Part shown: piece by piece, positions 1-6,605 of the stretch
Layout: every line of letters starts with the position of its first letter
Position numbering within the stretch: the first letter of the stretch is position 1
Notes under the pieces: generated by a model
The model's input: only the letters and a program-made list of their open reading frames with translations
Told to the model about the DNA's origin: nothing
The model's database searches: none
IMG/VR virus record: IMGVR_UViG_3300009034_000169
Location: 1-29,503 of that record
DNA length: 29,503 bases
Source: a virus
Direction: 5' to 3' (one strand)
Translations under genes and position numbers: made by a program

Positions 1-665
1 GTAACATAAGCTTGACATCGTAATGTCTGATTCCCAGGACTATACCAACGCTTTTTGTTTTTCCCTTCATGATTAATATATTCTATTGGCGTTTCAAGTT
101 TTTCTTTTCTCTTATGACATGGAGTATGATAACCGAAATAACGCCATAAGCTTGATGCATGCCTAGCTTTATGAATATCAATATAAGTCAAACAAGCAGT
201 GATAAATATTTCTCCGACTCCATTAACTGATAACATAGATGATATAATAGGAATATTTTTATTTTCCTTAACCCAAATTTTTATTTGTTTTTCTTTAGCT
301 TTTTCTTTGTCTAATATTTCTTTCAAAATATTATCAAGGAAAGCCATATCGATTTCATCAAGCGTATCGGTATGTCGCTTCGATGCCAAGATCTGATTAT
401 TTACCTTTAATCTTGTTTTCTGAATTTGTTTATAACCATCAAATAATGATTTCAATTGATCTAGATTTTCTTCTCTGTTTTTAAAAGTATCGTGTTCTTT
501 CATATGGCATGTAGCACAAATAAGATCATAATTTTTTTGATTATAAATACCTCCATCCATACGTAATGTTTTTCTATGAGTATCGTATTTACTCATTTCT
601 TTTGGTAATGATTTCCCGCACTTAATACATTGTTTAGATTTGGGTCGCTTTAATGCTTCTTTCAT
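1..665 (-). CDS. HNH-like zinc module fused to IS110/IS116-type C-terminal domain (partial)
   Basis: The gene reads leftward from an ATG at 665 and is still open at base 1, giving 221 codons; its 3' end is outside the window. GGAGG lies 6 nt before the ATG (671-676 on the plus strand). The N-terminus holds CIKCGK, then a DTHRK stretch and CATCHMKEH, so two CxxC pairs plus D/H, N and H residues arranged like an HNH/zinc endonuclease. After a charged helical stretch comes LSVNGVGEIFITACLTYID, SSLWRYFGYHTP and SPGNQTLR. This order matches the helix-hairpin-helix Transposase_20 domain of IS110/IS116/IS902 transposases (GIGxxTA, F..A..LAAYLGL, GN..LR). No RuvC-like DEDD domain precedes it, and the Ser-Gly usual after the GL.P motif is not visible (TPCHKRK instead). 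It could be a mobile endonuclease or a DNA-binding relic of an IS110 enzyme. Domain calls rest on motif recognition only. Confidence 0.72.
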   Translation of the reverse strand, partial: MKEALKRPKSKQCIKCGKSLPKEMSKYDTHRKTLRMDGGIYNQKNYDLICATCHMKEHDTFKNREENLDQLKSLFDGYKQIQKTRLKVNNQILASKRHTDTLDEIDMAFLDNILKEILDKEKAKEKQIKIWVKENKNIPIISSMLSVNGVGEIFITACLTYIDIHKARHASSLWRYFGYHTPCHKRKEKLETPIEYINHEGKNKKRWYSPGNQTLRCQAYV

Positions 666-682
666 ATTTTGCCTCCATATTA

Positions 683-711
683 AATCTAATATATTTTATT
701 ATTTTTGTCAA
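683..711 (-). promoter_or_regulatory. Minus-strand sigma70-like promoter with SD leader
   Basis: On the minus strand TTGACA (706-711) is a perfect -35 box, followed by a 17-nt spacer and TAGATT (683-688). A short leader with GGAGG then leads to the ATG at 665. The sequence from the -35 through the spacer closely resembles the promoter at 29475-29503, so both leftward units probably respond to the same polymerase. Confidence 0.65.
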
Positions 712-742
712 CACTTTTTTAGGAAAAAAAATAAAAAAACAC

Positions 743-771
743 TTGAAGTAAAATATTAATATGTATAAAAT
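743..771 (+). promoter_or_regulatory. Plus-strand promoter of ACTTGAA class, near-leaderless start
   Basis: ACTTGAAG contains a -35 box TTGAAG (743-748). A 17-nt spacer leads to TAAAAT (766-771), or a 15-nt spacer to TATAAA (764-769). Transcription would start about 6-8 nt further on, at or just before the ATG at 779. The ATG at 761 lies inside the promoter, which argues against using it. The same layout recurs at 3901 and 7481. Confidence 0.6.
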
Positions 772-778
772 AGTATAC

Positions 779-2155
779 ATGGAACTGCGCAGACTTAATT
801 TAAAACAAGAAAATAAAGCGAAATTATTAAAAATTGATCCTGATTCTATCCCAAATCTTGTTCCAGAAAAAATATTAGCTGACTGGATGAAAGATGACGA
901 AAATCCTTATTTTAAAATTCAAGCAATTAATTATCCTATCACAGCAAATGGGATCAATTATCAGGAATCTTTTTTTGAGGAATTTATTTCCAAATTGAAA
1001 AATCATCCCATTCCCGGAGATAAATTCGGACATGAAATGCAATGGGGTAAAAGGCCTACTACTGATTTTATATTAATTGGTGCTAGAATTGACAAAAAAA
1101 ATAATGGCAAAGGAACGGTATATCTGAAAAATTATATACCACCTGTTGGGGAATCTGGGGATAATGCTATTTTTATTCGTGAAAATAAAAGTAACATGAT
1201 TCATTATTCGTTAGTATCTTATACAAAGGACGAAATCCTTAATGATAAGAATGGGAAAACGATTATAAATGTAGTTGGTTCAGTCAAAGGCGAAAGAAAT
1301 GATGCTGTTGAAATTGGACTCGGAGCAATGGATCAGAAAACAAATGATGAGAAAAAATATAATCCATATCCGAATGAACACTCCGCCAGAATTCGTGATC
1401 CTGGAGATTTTCAAAAAGGTTCTTTTAGACGGAAAACTATTAAAAAAGGTATAAGTATAATAATAGGCAGACTCAAAGGGGAAACTACGACTACTACGCA
1501 GGCATATAGATTTGATGCAAAAGTATTCACGGCAACACAAGCAAAAGCGTGGTTGAAAAAAAATAAAATAAAGTATATTTCTTTTGAAAAAGCCACAGGT
1601 AAAGGAAATATCATCAACGATGATATTGATTATTATGATTATAAGGAGGGAAATTATATGAATAAAGAGGAATTATTAGAGGTTATTACAACGATGAAAA
1701 CTAATGCAGAAATTACACTAGTTGAAATAGCGGAAGCAATGGGATTGAGTGACCAAGTTGTATCCGAAAAACATAAAAATGCTATTGCAATTAGTGAAGA
1801 ATTTGTGAAACTTAATATTGAAAATCCTGTTGAGGTTTTTCAGATTATGCAAAAACAAATCAAAGAGAATGAAAAAGCTATCTTTAATGCTCAAATGACA
1901 GAAGAATTCGGCACAGATAAACTGCAAAATGGATCTGAAAATCTTTTAAAAATTTATGCAATTGATAAATTAAAAAATATTGAATCTGATAAACTTGATG
2001 AAGCAATTAAAAATCTCAAAGAAAATGATCCTATTGCCAAAAAGTTATCTGCTGATATTGCTGATTTTTCAAGCGATATTAATACTATTGCAGTAGTAGA
2101 GCAGAAAGAAAAAAATCCTGCAAAATCTAATAGACGAAAAGTCGATAAAGTATAA
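779..2155 (+). CDS. Capsid maturation protease with C-terminal scaffold
   Basis: The product (458 residues from the ATG at 779; 464 if the ATG at 761 is used) sits directly upstream of the decoration and major capsid genes, where phages encode the prohead protease. Numbering from 761, three parts are seen. Residues 1-195 look protease-like, with HPIPGDKFGHE near 82-92 and IHYSLVSY near 147-154 as candidate catalytic His and Ser. Residues 200-280 carry NEHSARIRDPGDF, FRRK and an IIIGRLKGE stretch, a domain I know from phage head-protein regions. Residues 300-464 are acidic, helical and lysine/glutamate-rich, like an internal scaffold. I prefer start 779 because the promoter -10 box covers 761-771 and neither ATG has an SD. 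Protease family assignment (Mu gpI/S78-like) is inference from weak motifs plus strong context. Confidence 0.68.
   Translation: MELRRLNLKQENKAKLLKIDPDSIPNLVPEKILADWMKDDENPYFKIQAINYPITANGINYQESFFEEFISKLKNHPIPGDKFGHEMQWGKRPTTDFILIGARIDKKNNGKGTVYLKNYIPPVGESGDNAIFIRENKSNMIHYSLVSYTKDEILNDKNGKTIINVVGSVKGERNDAVEIGLGAMDQKTNDEKKYNPYPNEHSARIRDPGDFQKGSFRRKTIKKGISIIIGRLKGETTTTTQAYRFDAKVFTATQAKAWLKKNKIKYISFEKATGKGNIINDDIDYYDYKEGNYMNKEELLEVITTMKTNAEITLVEIAEAMGLSDQVVSEKHKNAIAISEEFVKLNIENPVEVFQIMQKQIKENEKAIFNAQMTEEFGTDKLQNGSENLLKIYAIDKLKNIESDKLDEAIKNLKENDPIAKKLSADIADFSSDINTIAVVEQKEKNPAKSNRRKVDKV
1658..2155 (+). CDS. Nested in-frame scaffold protein (internal start)
   Basis: Inside the protease gene and in the same frame, an ATG at 1658 is preceded by AAGGAGGG (1643-1650) with 7 nt spacing, one of the strongest ribosome binding sites in the window. 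It would make a separate 165-residue protein equal to the C-terminal part of the fusion. The product is highly charged and predicted mostly helical, without cysteines. This is the arrangement of lambda C/Nu3 and Mu I/Z, where a protease-scaffold fusion and free scaffold are made from one gene and the free form is in excess. A chance SD of this quality at precisely the domain boundary is unlikely. Function is inferred from position and architecture. Confidence 0.75.
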   Translation: MNKEELLEVITTMKTNAEITLVEIAEAMGLSDQVVSEKHKNAIAISEEFVKLNIENPVEVFQIMQKQIKENEKAIFNAQMTEEFGTDKLQNGSENLLKIYAIDKLKNIESDKLDEAIKNLKENDPIAKKLSADIADFSSDINTIAVVEQKEKNPAKSNRRKVDKV

Positions 2156-2167
2156 AGGAGGAAAATT

Positions 2168-2593
2168 ATGGCTGCAAAAACTTTACCGGGAAGCGAAAAT
2201 ACACTTGATGATTTTCGCAACTGGATTATAAAAGAATCTGTCGGGAATGAAAGCGGATCACATATCCTTAATCCTGCCGCAGATCAAGCATATCAGCAAT
2301 ATGATATGTGTGTAGCAGAACCTTGGTGCGGAATTGTAGATAATGGAGTTGCTCTTGGAGCAGAATTCACTATGCATGTAACTGAAGGTATTCAAATCGA
2401 TACCGATGAAATAGAAACAGGAGCGCTTTTTACTGCATTCGGCCAGGATGTATGGTATAATCCGATAACGAAGGTATATTCTGATACTGAAAGCGGAGAT
2501 GTGTATCTGGTTGGATACGTTATCATCCCCACGAATGCCGATGGTGTAATGCGTTTTGAGAAACGCAGATATGTTGTTCAAGGCACGACTTAA
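2168..2593 (+). CDS. Capsid decoration/cement protein, DUF2190-like
   Basis: The 141-residue protein starts 12 nt after the protease stop, with AAAGGAGG before its ATG, and is followed closely by the major capsid gene. In phages of this layout the gene between scaffold and capsid encodes a small trimeric cement or decoration protein on the outside of the head. The segment GQDVWYNPITKVYSD, then GDVYLVGYVI, resembles the beta-rich core of DUF2190-type proteins, in which a glycine-led strand is followed by a variable loop and a hydrophobic strand. The N-terminal 45 residues are less structured and could contact the capsid lattice. Family match is by pattern only; context supports a head role. 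Confidence 0.55.
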   Translation: MAAKTLPGSENTLDDFRNWIIKESVGNESGSHILNPAADQAYQQYDMCVAEPWCGIVDNGVALGAEFTMHVTEGIQIDTDEIETGALFTAFGQDVWYNPITKVYSDTESGDVYLVGYVIIPTNADGVMRFEKRRYVVQGTT

Positions 2594-2609
2594 AAAGGAG
2601 GATTGAAAG

Positions 2610-3869
2610 ATGAAAGAAATTAAAGATTTAGTTTTAACTAAAAATAAATTAATCAAACAGCGAGTTGCAAGCGGAGAAGGTATCCCCTCGGCTATGTTCT
2701 ATGGAAAAATGGATTCTCAAAATGTCGGAAAGCCTGATTATGTTGTAAAATCAAACAGAGATCGTCTTGAATCTGTTGTAATTCCTGCTGGTGAAAAATG
2801 GATTAATAGTGAAGGTTATAATAATCTGTGGAGCGAAATTGAAGATTTGATGAAACGGACACGAAATCAATTTGAACGAAAAGTCAATCTTAATCAATTT
2901 CCTGATGATTATTATGATCTGATTAATAGAATTAGAATCGATATAACCAGACGCAGAATAGAGCAGATGGATTTTACAGGATTAATGACAGTCGAGTTGA
3001 ATAATCCTAATTTTTCAAAGGCTGTTGACTTATTGGAATTTATTCCGTTTGCTGGAGCATTTGAAGAAATTAAAGGAACTGGAGATAATGTTCCGATGTT
3101 GGAACAGAAGACAGGGGCAAAAGGCGCTGTTCATATATATCTATATGGATTGGGGCATGCAAGAACGCTTGAAGATGAATTATATAATCTTGATATTTTT
3201 TCACTTGAAAAAGTGAATGCTGCCGTTGCTAGAGGTCATACAGCATTAAGAAATGATCTTTGCCTTGGAACGCTCGTTGCTCTGACTAATGCTGGAGCTT
3301 GGAATGCTTTTCAAACTGTGGCAGCAACTACTACTGGATCACTCGATCAGAGATATTATGAAACAATTAGAAATGCTATTCGACAATTGATGGGATTAAG
3401 AGATCCGCAGACTGGACAGGAAATTGATACAAGCAGAATGGTTCTTGTAGTAGGTAGCAATGTCATAGCTTGGGATTTGAATAGAGTATTAAGCGGGCGT
3501 GTATTACGTGGCGAAAATCAAATTATAAATCTTGAAGCGTTGCCAATTGATGATGTTTGGATTTATAAAGGAGATACGATTAATGTAGGGCCTAGACCTC
3601 ATGCTTACCCTGGGGTCCCTGACGGAACAGCTTACTTACTTGTACCTGGGCCAGCAGGATCTCCAATTTGGACGTTGAATAAGCGTCAACTTACGATGGA
3701 AATTGGACGTGGTGATGTTCTCCAACTTGCACGTGAACGAAGGGCTTGGTATTTTGGACAAGGTGAATATCAAGAAGAATTCCTAGGATCAAGTGGTGAT
3801 CTTACATTAGATACTTCGACTGGTTATGGATATGTTGTAACGATTGATTTACCAACTGACGAAACTTAG
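2610..3869 (+). CDS. Major capsid protein
   Basis: The 419-residue protein follows protease/scaffold and decoration genes, has a strong AAAAAGGAGG binding site upstream, and ends the transcription unit at an intrinsic terminator. Size and position fit an HK97-fold major capsid protein. The N-terminal 100 residues are charged and helical, like the N-arm and E-loop. The region around 150-330 has alternating alpha/beta character, with a VARGHTALRNDLCLGTL helix typical of the spine helix, followed by a TSRMVLVVGSNVIAWDL strand-helix. The last 90 residues contain GRGDVLQLARERRAWYFGQG, comparable to the P-domain stretch in which capsid proteins report substrate-like loops. No close family can be named by eye, so the call rests mainly on gene order. 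Confidence 0.78.
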   Translation: MKEIKDLVLTKNKLIKQRVASGEGIPSAMFYGKMDSQNVGKPDYVVKSNRDRLESVVIPAGEKWINSEGYNNLWSEIEDLMKRTRNQFERKVNLNQFPDDYYDLINRIRIDITRRRIEQMDFTGLMTVELNNPNFSKAVDLLEFIPFAGAFEEIKGTGDNVPMLEQKTGAKGAVHIYLYGLGHARTLEDELYNLDIFSLEKVNAAVARGHTALRNDLCLGTLVALTNAGAWNAFQTVAATTTGSLDQRYYETIRNAIRQLMGLRDPQTGQEIDTSRMVLVVGSNVIAWDLNRVLSGRVLRGENQIINLEALPIDDVWIYKGDTINVGPRPHAYPGVPDGTAYLLVPGPAGSPIWTLNKRQLTMEIGRGDVLQLARERRAWYFGQGEYQEEFLGSSGDLTLDTSTGYGYVVTIDLPTDET

Positions 3870-3891
3870 AAAAAATAATAATTAAATATTG

Positions 3892-3922
3892 AAAGGGGAC
3901 TTGAAAAAGTCTCCTTTTTTTT
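3892..3922 (+). terminator. Intrinsic terminator after the capsid gene
   Basis: An 11-bp stem (3892-3902 with 3907-3917, one G-U pair) closes on a GAAA tetraloop and runs into eight T residues (3915-3922). It lies 22 nt after the capsid stop codon. It would end or attenuate head-gene transcription before the glycosyltransferase cassette. The loop and the top of the 5' arm are also the -35 box of the next promoter. Confidence 0.85.
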
Positions 3923-3929
3923 GTATAAC
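3901..3929 (+). promoter_or_regulatory. Promoter embedded in terminator; leaderless start of GT cassette
   Basis: TTGAAA (3901-3906) is separated by exactly 17 nt from TATAAC (3924-3929), and ATG follows 7 nt later at 3937. The start site would fall on or next to the ATG, so the first glycosyltransferase mRNA should have almost no leader; no SD is present. The -35 box overlaps the terminator hairpin loop, and the spacer is the 3' arm plus the T-tract. Confidence 0.7.
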
Positions 3930-3936
3930 TAAGTAA

Positions 3937-4656
3937 ATGCAAATAGTTACTGTTCAATTCAATTATCCGAAAAGATCAAATTACAAAACAATGCTTGATG
4001 TATTCCGATATTCCTGCCAATTATATATGCCAAAAGTAAAATTCAATGAAATATGCATTCCACCACCACCTCCAAATCCTAGACGAAAAGAACTTAACTT
4101 CATGTATAATGGTGTGAAACTTAAACTTTGGTTAGATTTCCTAGAAAAAACCAATGATAATATTATTTTTGCCGATTGCGATATGCTGGCCGTGAAATCG
4201 GCTGAACATGCTTTTGATATTCCTTTCGATGTGGCCTTCACTGCGAGAACGCATACAACACGAATTCCTATGAATGGCGGAATTATGATGGTACGTCCAA
4301 CCGAAGCTGCAAGGAGATTTTTCCGAGAAATGCTATTGATTAATAATAAAATGTATAAAGATATTAAATTTCATAATCAATGGCGCAAAATATATGCCGG
4401 CATGAATCAAGCAGCTTTTGGATATACATATAAAAAAGGAAAACATGGAGCAAAAGTACATAGATATATTACAAGAGAATGGAATGCGGTTGATTGTGAT
4501 TGGACAAATATTCAAAAAAATACAGTTTTCATTCATTATAAATCCAAATTGCGTAAAATGGTATTAGGTGAAAGACGACATAAACCAGAATATAAATATG
4601 TAATTGATCTTTGGAATAATATGAGACAAAATATGCTAAAAAGAGGTAAGGCATGA
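3937..4656 (+). CDS. GT-A fold glycosyltransferase 1 (GT8-like)
   Basis: The 239-residue protein is a probable nucleotide-sugar-dependent glycosyltransferase. DNIIFADCDML (residues 74-84) supplies the metal-binding DxD (D80, D82) at the end of a hydrophobic strand. It is followed by MNGGIMMVRP, YAGMNQAAFG and, near the C-terminus, a FIHYKSKLR stretch, in the order seen in GT8-like enzymes (NGG substrate loop, then a C-terminal His-x-x-x-K). There are no membrane segments, so it is cytoplasmic. It is paralogous to the gene at 6605 (shared VQF, IPPP, NDNI.F.DCDM, NGG, YAGMNQAA). A run of five prolines at 42-46 is unusual. It opens a five-gene cassette with its own promoter. Acceptor and donor sugar are unknown. 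Confidence 0.82.
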   Translation: MQIVTVQFNYPKRSNYKTMLDVFRYSCQLYMPKVKFNEICIPPPPPNPRRKELNFMYNGVKLKLWLDFLEKTNDNIIFADCDMLAVKSAEHAFDIPFDVAFTARTHTTRIPMNGGIMMVRPTEAARRFFREMLLINNKMYKDIKFHNQWRKIYAGMNQAAFGYTYKKGKHGAKVHRYITREWNAVDCDWTNIQKNTVFIHYKSKLRKMVLGERRHKPEYKYVIDLWNNMRQNMLKRGKA

Positions 4657-5336
4657 AATTAATTACAATTTATTTTGAAAGGAAAAAAAAGTTTAAAAAA
4701 TTTTTAAAAGTTTTTCAAAATTCTGCTAAAAAACATATGCCGAATGTAAAAACAGAAATAGTTAAAATTTCTATGCCTCCCGATGTGGATCACAAAAGAG
4801 ACACTGCTTATGCTTTTCTAGCTGCTGCTGAATATGCCTTGCAATCAAGAGAACCCTTAGCTATTGCCGATATAGATTTGATGTTCACAAAATCTATAAT
4901 GGATATATTCAAAAGACGTTTTGATCTTGCAATCACAGTTAGAGATAGAAAAACGCTTCGATATAATACAGGATTATGGTTTTATAAGCCTTCTCAAAAA
5001 GCAAGACTTTTTGTAAAAGATTGGATTAAATATACTAAAAGATTAATGAAAAGTTTTTGCAAAAATGAGGAATTCGTACATACGCATGGAGGAATAGACC
5101 AAGCCTCATTACATATGACTATAAAAAGAAATACGGCTGCAAAAATATTAGAATTGCCTTGTCTGGAATGGAATGCAACTCAATCAGAATGGAAACATAT
5201 TGATGAAGAAACAAATACTAGAGTAATTCATGTTAAATCGAAATTAAGTCTTGCTGCTTTTGGACGGATAGAAATCCCTGAAAGCATGGAATATATGAAA
5301 CCAATCATCAAAATATGGAAAGGATATTTAAAATGA
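4653..5336 (+). CDS. GT-A fold glycosyltransferase 2
   Basis: The 227-residue product starts in an ATGA overlap with the previous gene, indicating translational coupling. LAIADIDLMF (residues 69-78) gives the DxD (D73, D75). YNTGLWFYKPS replaces the NGG loop, GGIDQASLH corresponds to YAGMNQAAF in the paralogues, and VIHVKSKLSLAAFG matches the C-terminal His-Lys motif. It is therefore a divergent member of the same family as its neighbours, probably with a different acceptor or sugar. It lacks signal and membrane segments and has a very basic first 30 residues. The next gene overlaps its stop codon by four bases. Confidence 0.77.
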   Translation: MKLITIYFERKKKFKKFLKVFQNSAKKHMPNVKTEIVKISMPPDVDHKRDTAYAFLAAAEYALQSREPLAIADIDLMFTKSIMDIFKRRFDLAITVRDRKTLRYNTGLWFYKPSQKARLFVKDWIKYTKRLMKSFCKNEEFVHTHGGIDQASLHMTIKRNTAAKILELPCLEWNATQSEWKHIDEETNTRVIHVKSKLSLAAFGRIEIPESMEYMKPIIKIWKGYLK

Positions 5337-5926
5337 TAATACCTGAAAGTTGTATGCCCTGGATAAAACTTCAAAGACATGGCGCTAAATATTCTATAAA
5401 TAAAAAAGAATATATAACAGAAATGGAAAAAGAATTTAAATTGATATTGCCATTTTTACTAAAAAAATGTAATTCGATTTTGGATATCGGTTGTGGTGTA
5501 GCGGGTATAGATGTTTTACTTTCTAAGCATTATGATAATCCAAAATTATATTTGCTTGATACGGATTTTAAAAATGATGTTGTTTATGGATTTGGAAATA
5601 AAAAATCTTTTTATAATTCATTATCAGCTACAAAAAACATGATGGATTTTAATAATGTTTTAAATTATCATATACTTGATTTTAACCATGAATTAAAAAA
5701 TCTGGAAAATATTGATATAATAATTTCTACACTTTCTTGTGGTTATCATTATCCTGTTGATACATATCTTGAAAAAATAAATAAAATATTATCAAAAAAT
5801 GGAATATTAATTATTGATATCAGAGAGAATACAGATGGGATAAAAAAAATAGGAAAATATTTTCAATATATAAATATAATTAGTAATTATAATAAATCAG
5901 CAAGAATTTGCGCAAGGAGAATATAA
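5333..5926 (+). CDS. Class I SAM-dependent methyltransferase 1
   Basis: The start at 5333 is chosen because its ATG overlaps the previous stop as ATGA; an in-frame ATG at 5315 would overlap by 22 nt. The 197-residue protein carries ILDIGCGVAGIDVLL (residues 49-63), the classical motif I for S-adenosylmethionine, then LYLLDTD (72-78) as the acidic end of strand 2, and IDIIISTLSCGYHYP as motif IV. ILSKNGILIIDIREN resembles the strand before motif VI. It most resembles small-molecule or sugar methyltransferases rather than DNA methylases, as no DPPY or NPPY motif is present. Lying between glycosyltransferases, it may methylate a sugar or acceptor amino acid; that substrate is inference. Confidence 0.78.
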   Translation: MIIPESCMPWIKLQRHGAKYSINKKEYITEMEKEFKLILPFLLKKCNSILDIGCGVAGIDVLLSKHYDNPKLYLLDTDFKNDVVYGFGNKKSFYNSLSATKNMMDFNNVLNYHILDFNHELKNLENIDIIISTLSCGYHYPVDTYLEKINKILSKNGILIIDIRENTDGIKKIGKYFQYINIISNYNKSARICARRI

Positions 5927-5927
5927 A

Positions 5928-6605
5928 ATGAGACGTAGGAATCCGTACTTTTTGAAACCTAGACAAAAAATAAAAAGCACAAGACAAAAATTAAAAAAAA
6001 AGGATAAAAAAATAGTCAGGATCCAAATCAAACCAAAAAAATATAAAAAAAGGCAAAGATGGGATGCTATACTCGATAGATTGCCAAAAGATGTCCATCT
6101 CGTAGGCGCTGAAATCGGAGTTCTTAATGGCAATACTGCACATAGAATATTATTAGCAAGACCGTTATTGAAACATATAATGATTGATCCTTGGTGTGTT
6201 CCTGAAAAGGGCAGTTCTTACGATTCGGCAGGAAAAGCAGGAGATACAAACGCAAGCAAACCACAGAAAGAACATGAAAAAGCATATCAAAAAACTAAAG
6301 GGCTTGTAGCTTTTGCTGGTAATCGTGCAGTAATTATGCGTATGATGTCTCATGAAGCAGTGCCGAAAATAGAAGATAATTCTCTTGATTTCGCTTTCAT
6401 TGATGGAGATCATAGTTATGAGGGAACTAGTCTTGACATAAAATTATGGTTACCGAAAGTAAAAAAAGGCGGTTGGATCGGAGGTCATGATTATAAACAT
6501 GAATCAAGACCAGACTTGCATGGAGTTGACAAAGCTGTTGAAGAAGCATTTGTAAAAAAAGATATTGAGACAGACGATAACCATACGTGGTTTGTGAAAT
6601 TATAA
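5928..6605 (+). CDS. Methyltransferase 2 (Methyltransf_24 type) with basic N-terminal tail
   Basis: The 225-residue protein has an extremely Lys/Arg-rich first 45 residues, then a Rossmann methyltransferase of the family seen with sugar O-methyltransferases. AEIGVLNGNTA (61-71) is the SAM-binding motif I, IMIDPW follows as strand 2, and DFAFIDGDHSYEGTSLD near 154-170 with GGWIGGHDY near 181-189 is the typical FIDGDHxYxxVxxD...GGxxxxHD signature that binds metal and substrate. It starts one base after the previous stop, preceded by AAGGAGAAT. The basic tail could bind nucleic acid, ribosomes or an acidic partner. This family often methylates sugars in O-antigen and antibiotic pathways, so a glycan role in this cassette is plausible. 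Confidence 0.8.
   Translation: MRRRNPYFLKPRQKIKSTRQKLKKKDKKIVRIQIKPKKYKKRQRWDAILDRLPKDVHLVGAEIGVLNGNTAHRILLARPLLKHIMIDPWCVPEKGSSYDSAGKAGDTNASKPQKEHEKAYQKTKGLVAFAGNRAVIMRMMSHEAVPKIEDNSLDFAFIDGDHSYEGTSLDIKLWLPKVKKGGWIGGHDYKHESRPDLHGVDKAVEEAFVKKDIETDDNHTWFVKL

Noticed and set aside
199-396. Plus-strand frame of 65 codons
   Set aside because: It is antisense to the HNH/IS110-like gene, which has clear motifs, an SD and a promoter; this frame has none.
761-778. Upstream ATG at 761 as start of the capsid protease
   Set aside because: It lies within the -10 region of the ACTTGAA promoter and has no SD; the ATG at 779 has the same distance to the -10 box as the leaderless start at 3937. Not excluded with certainty.
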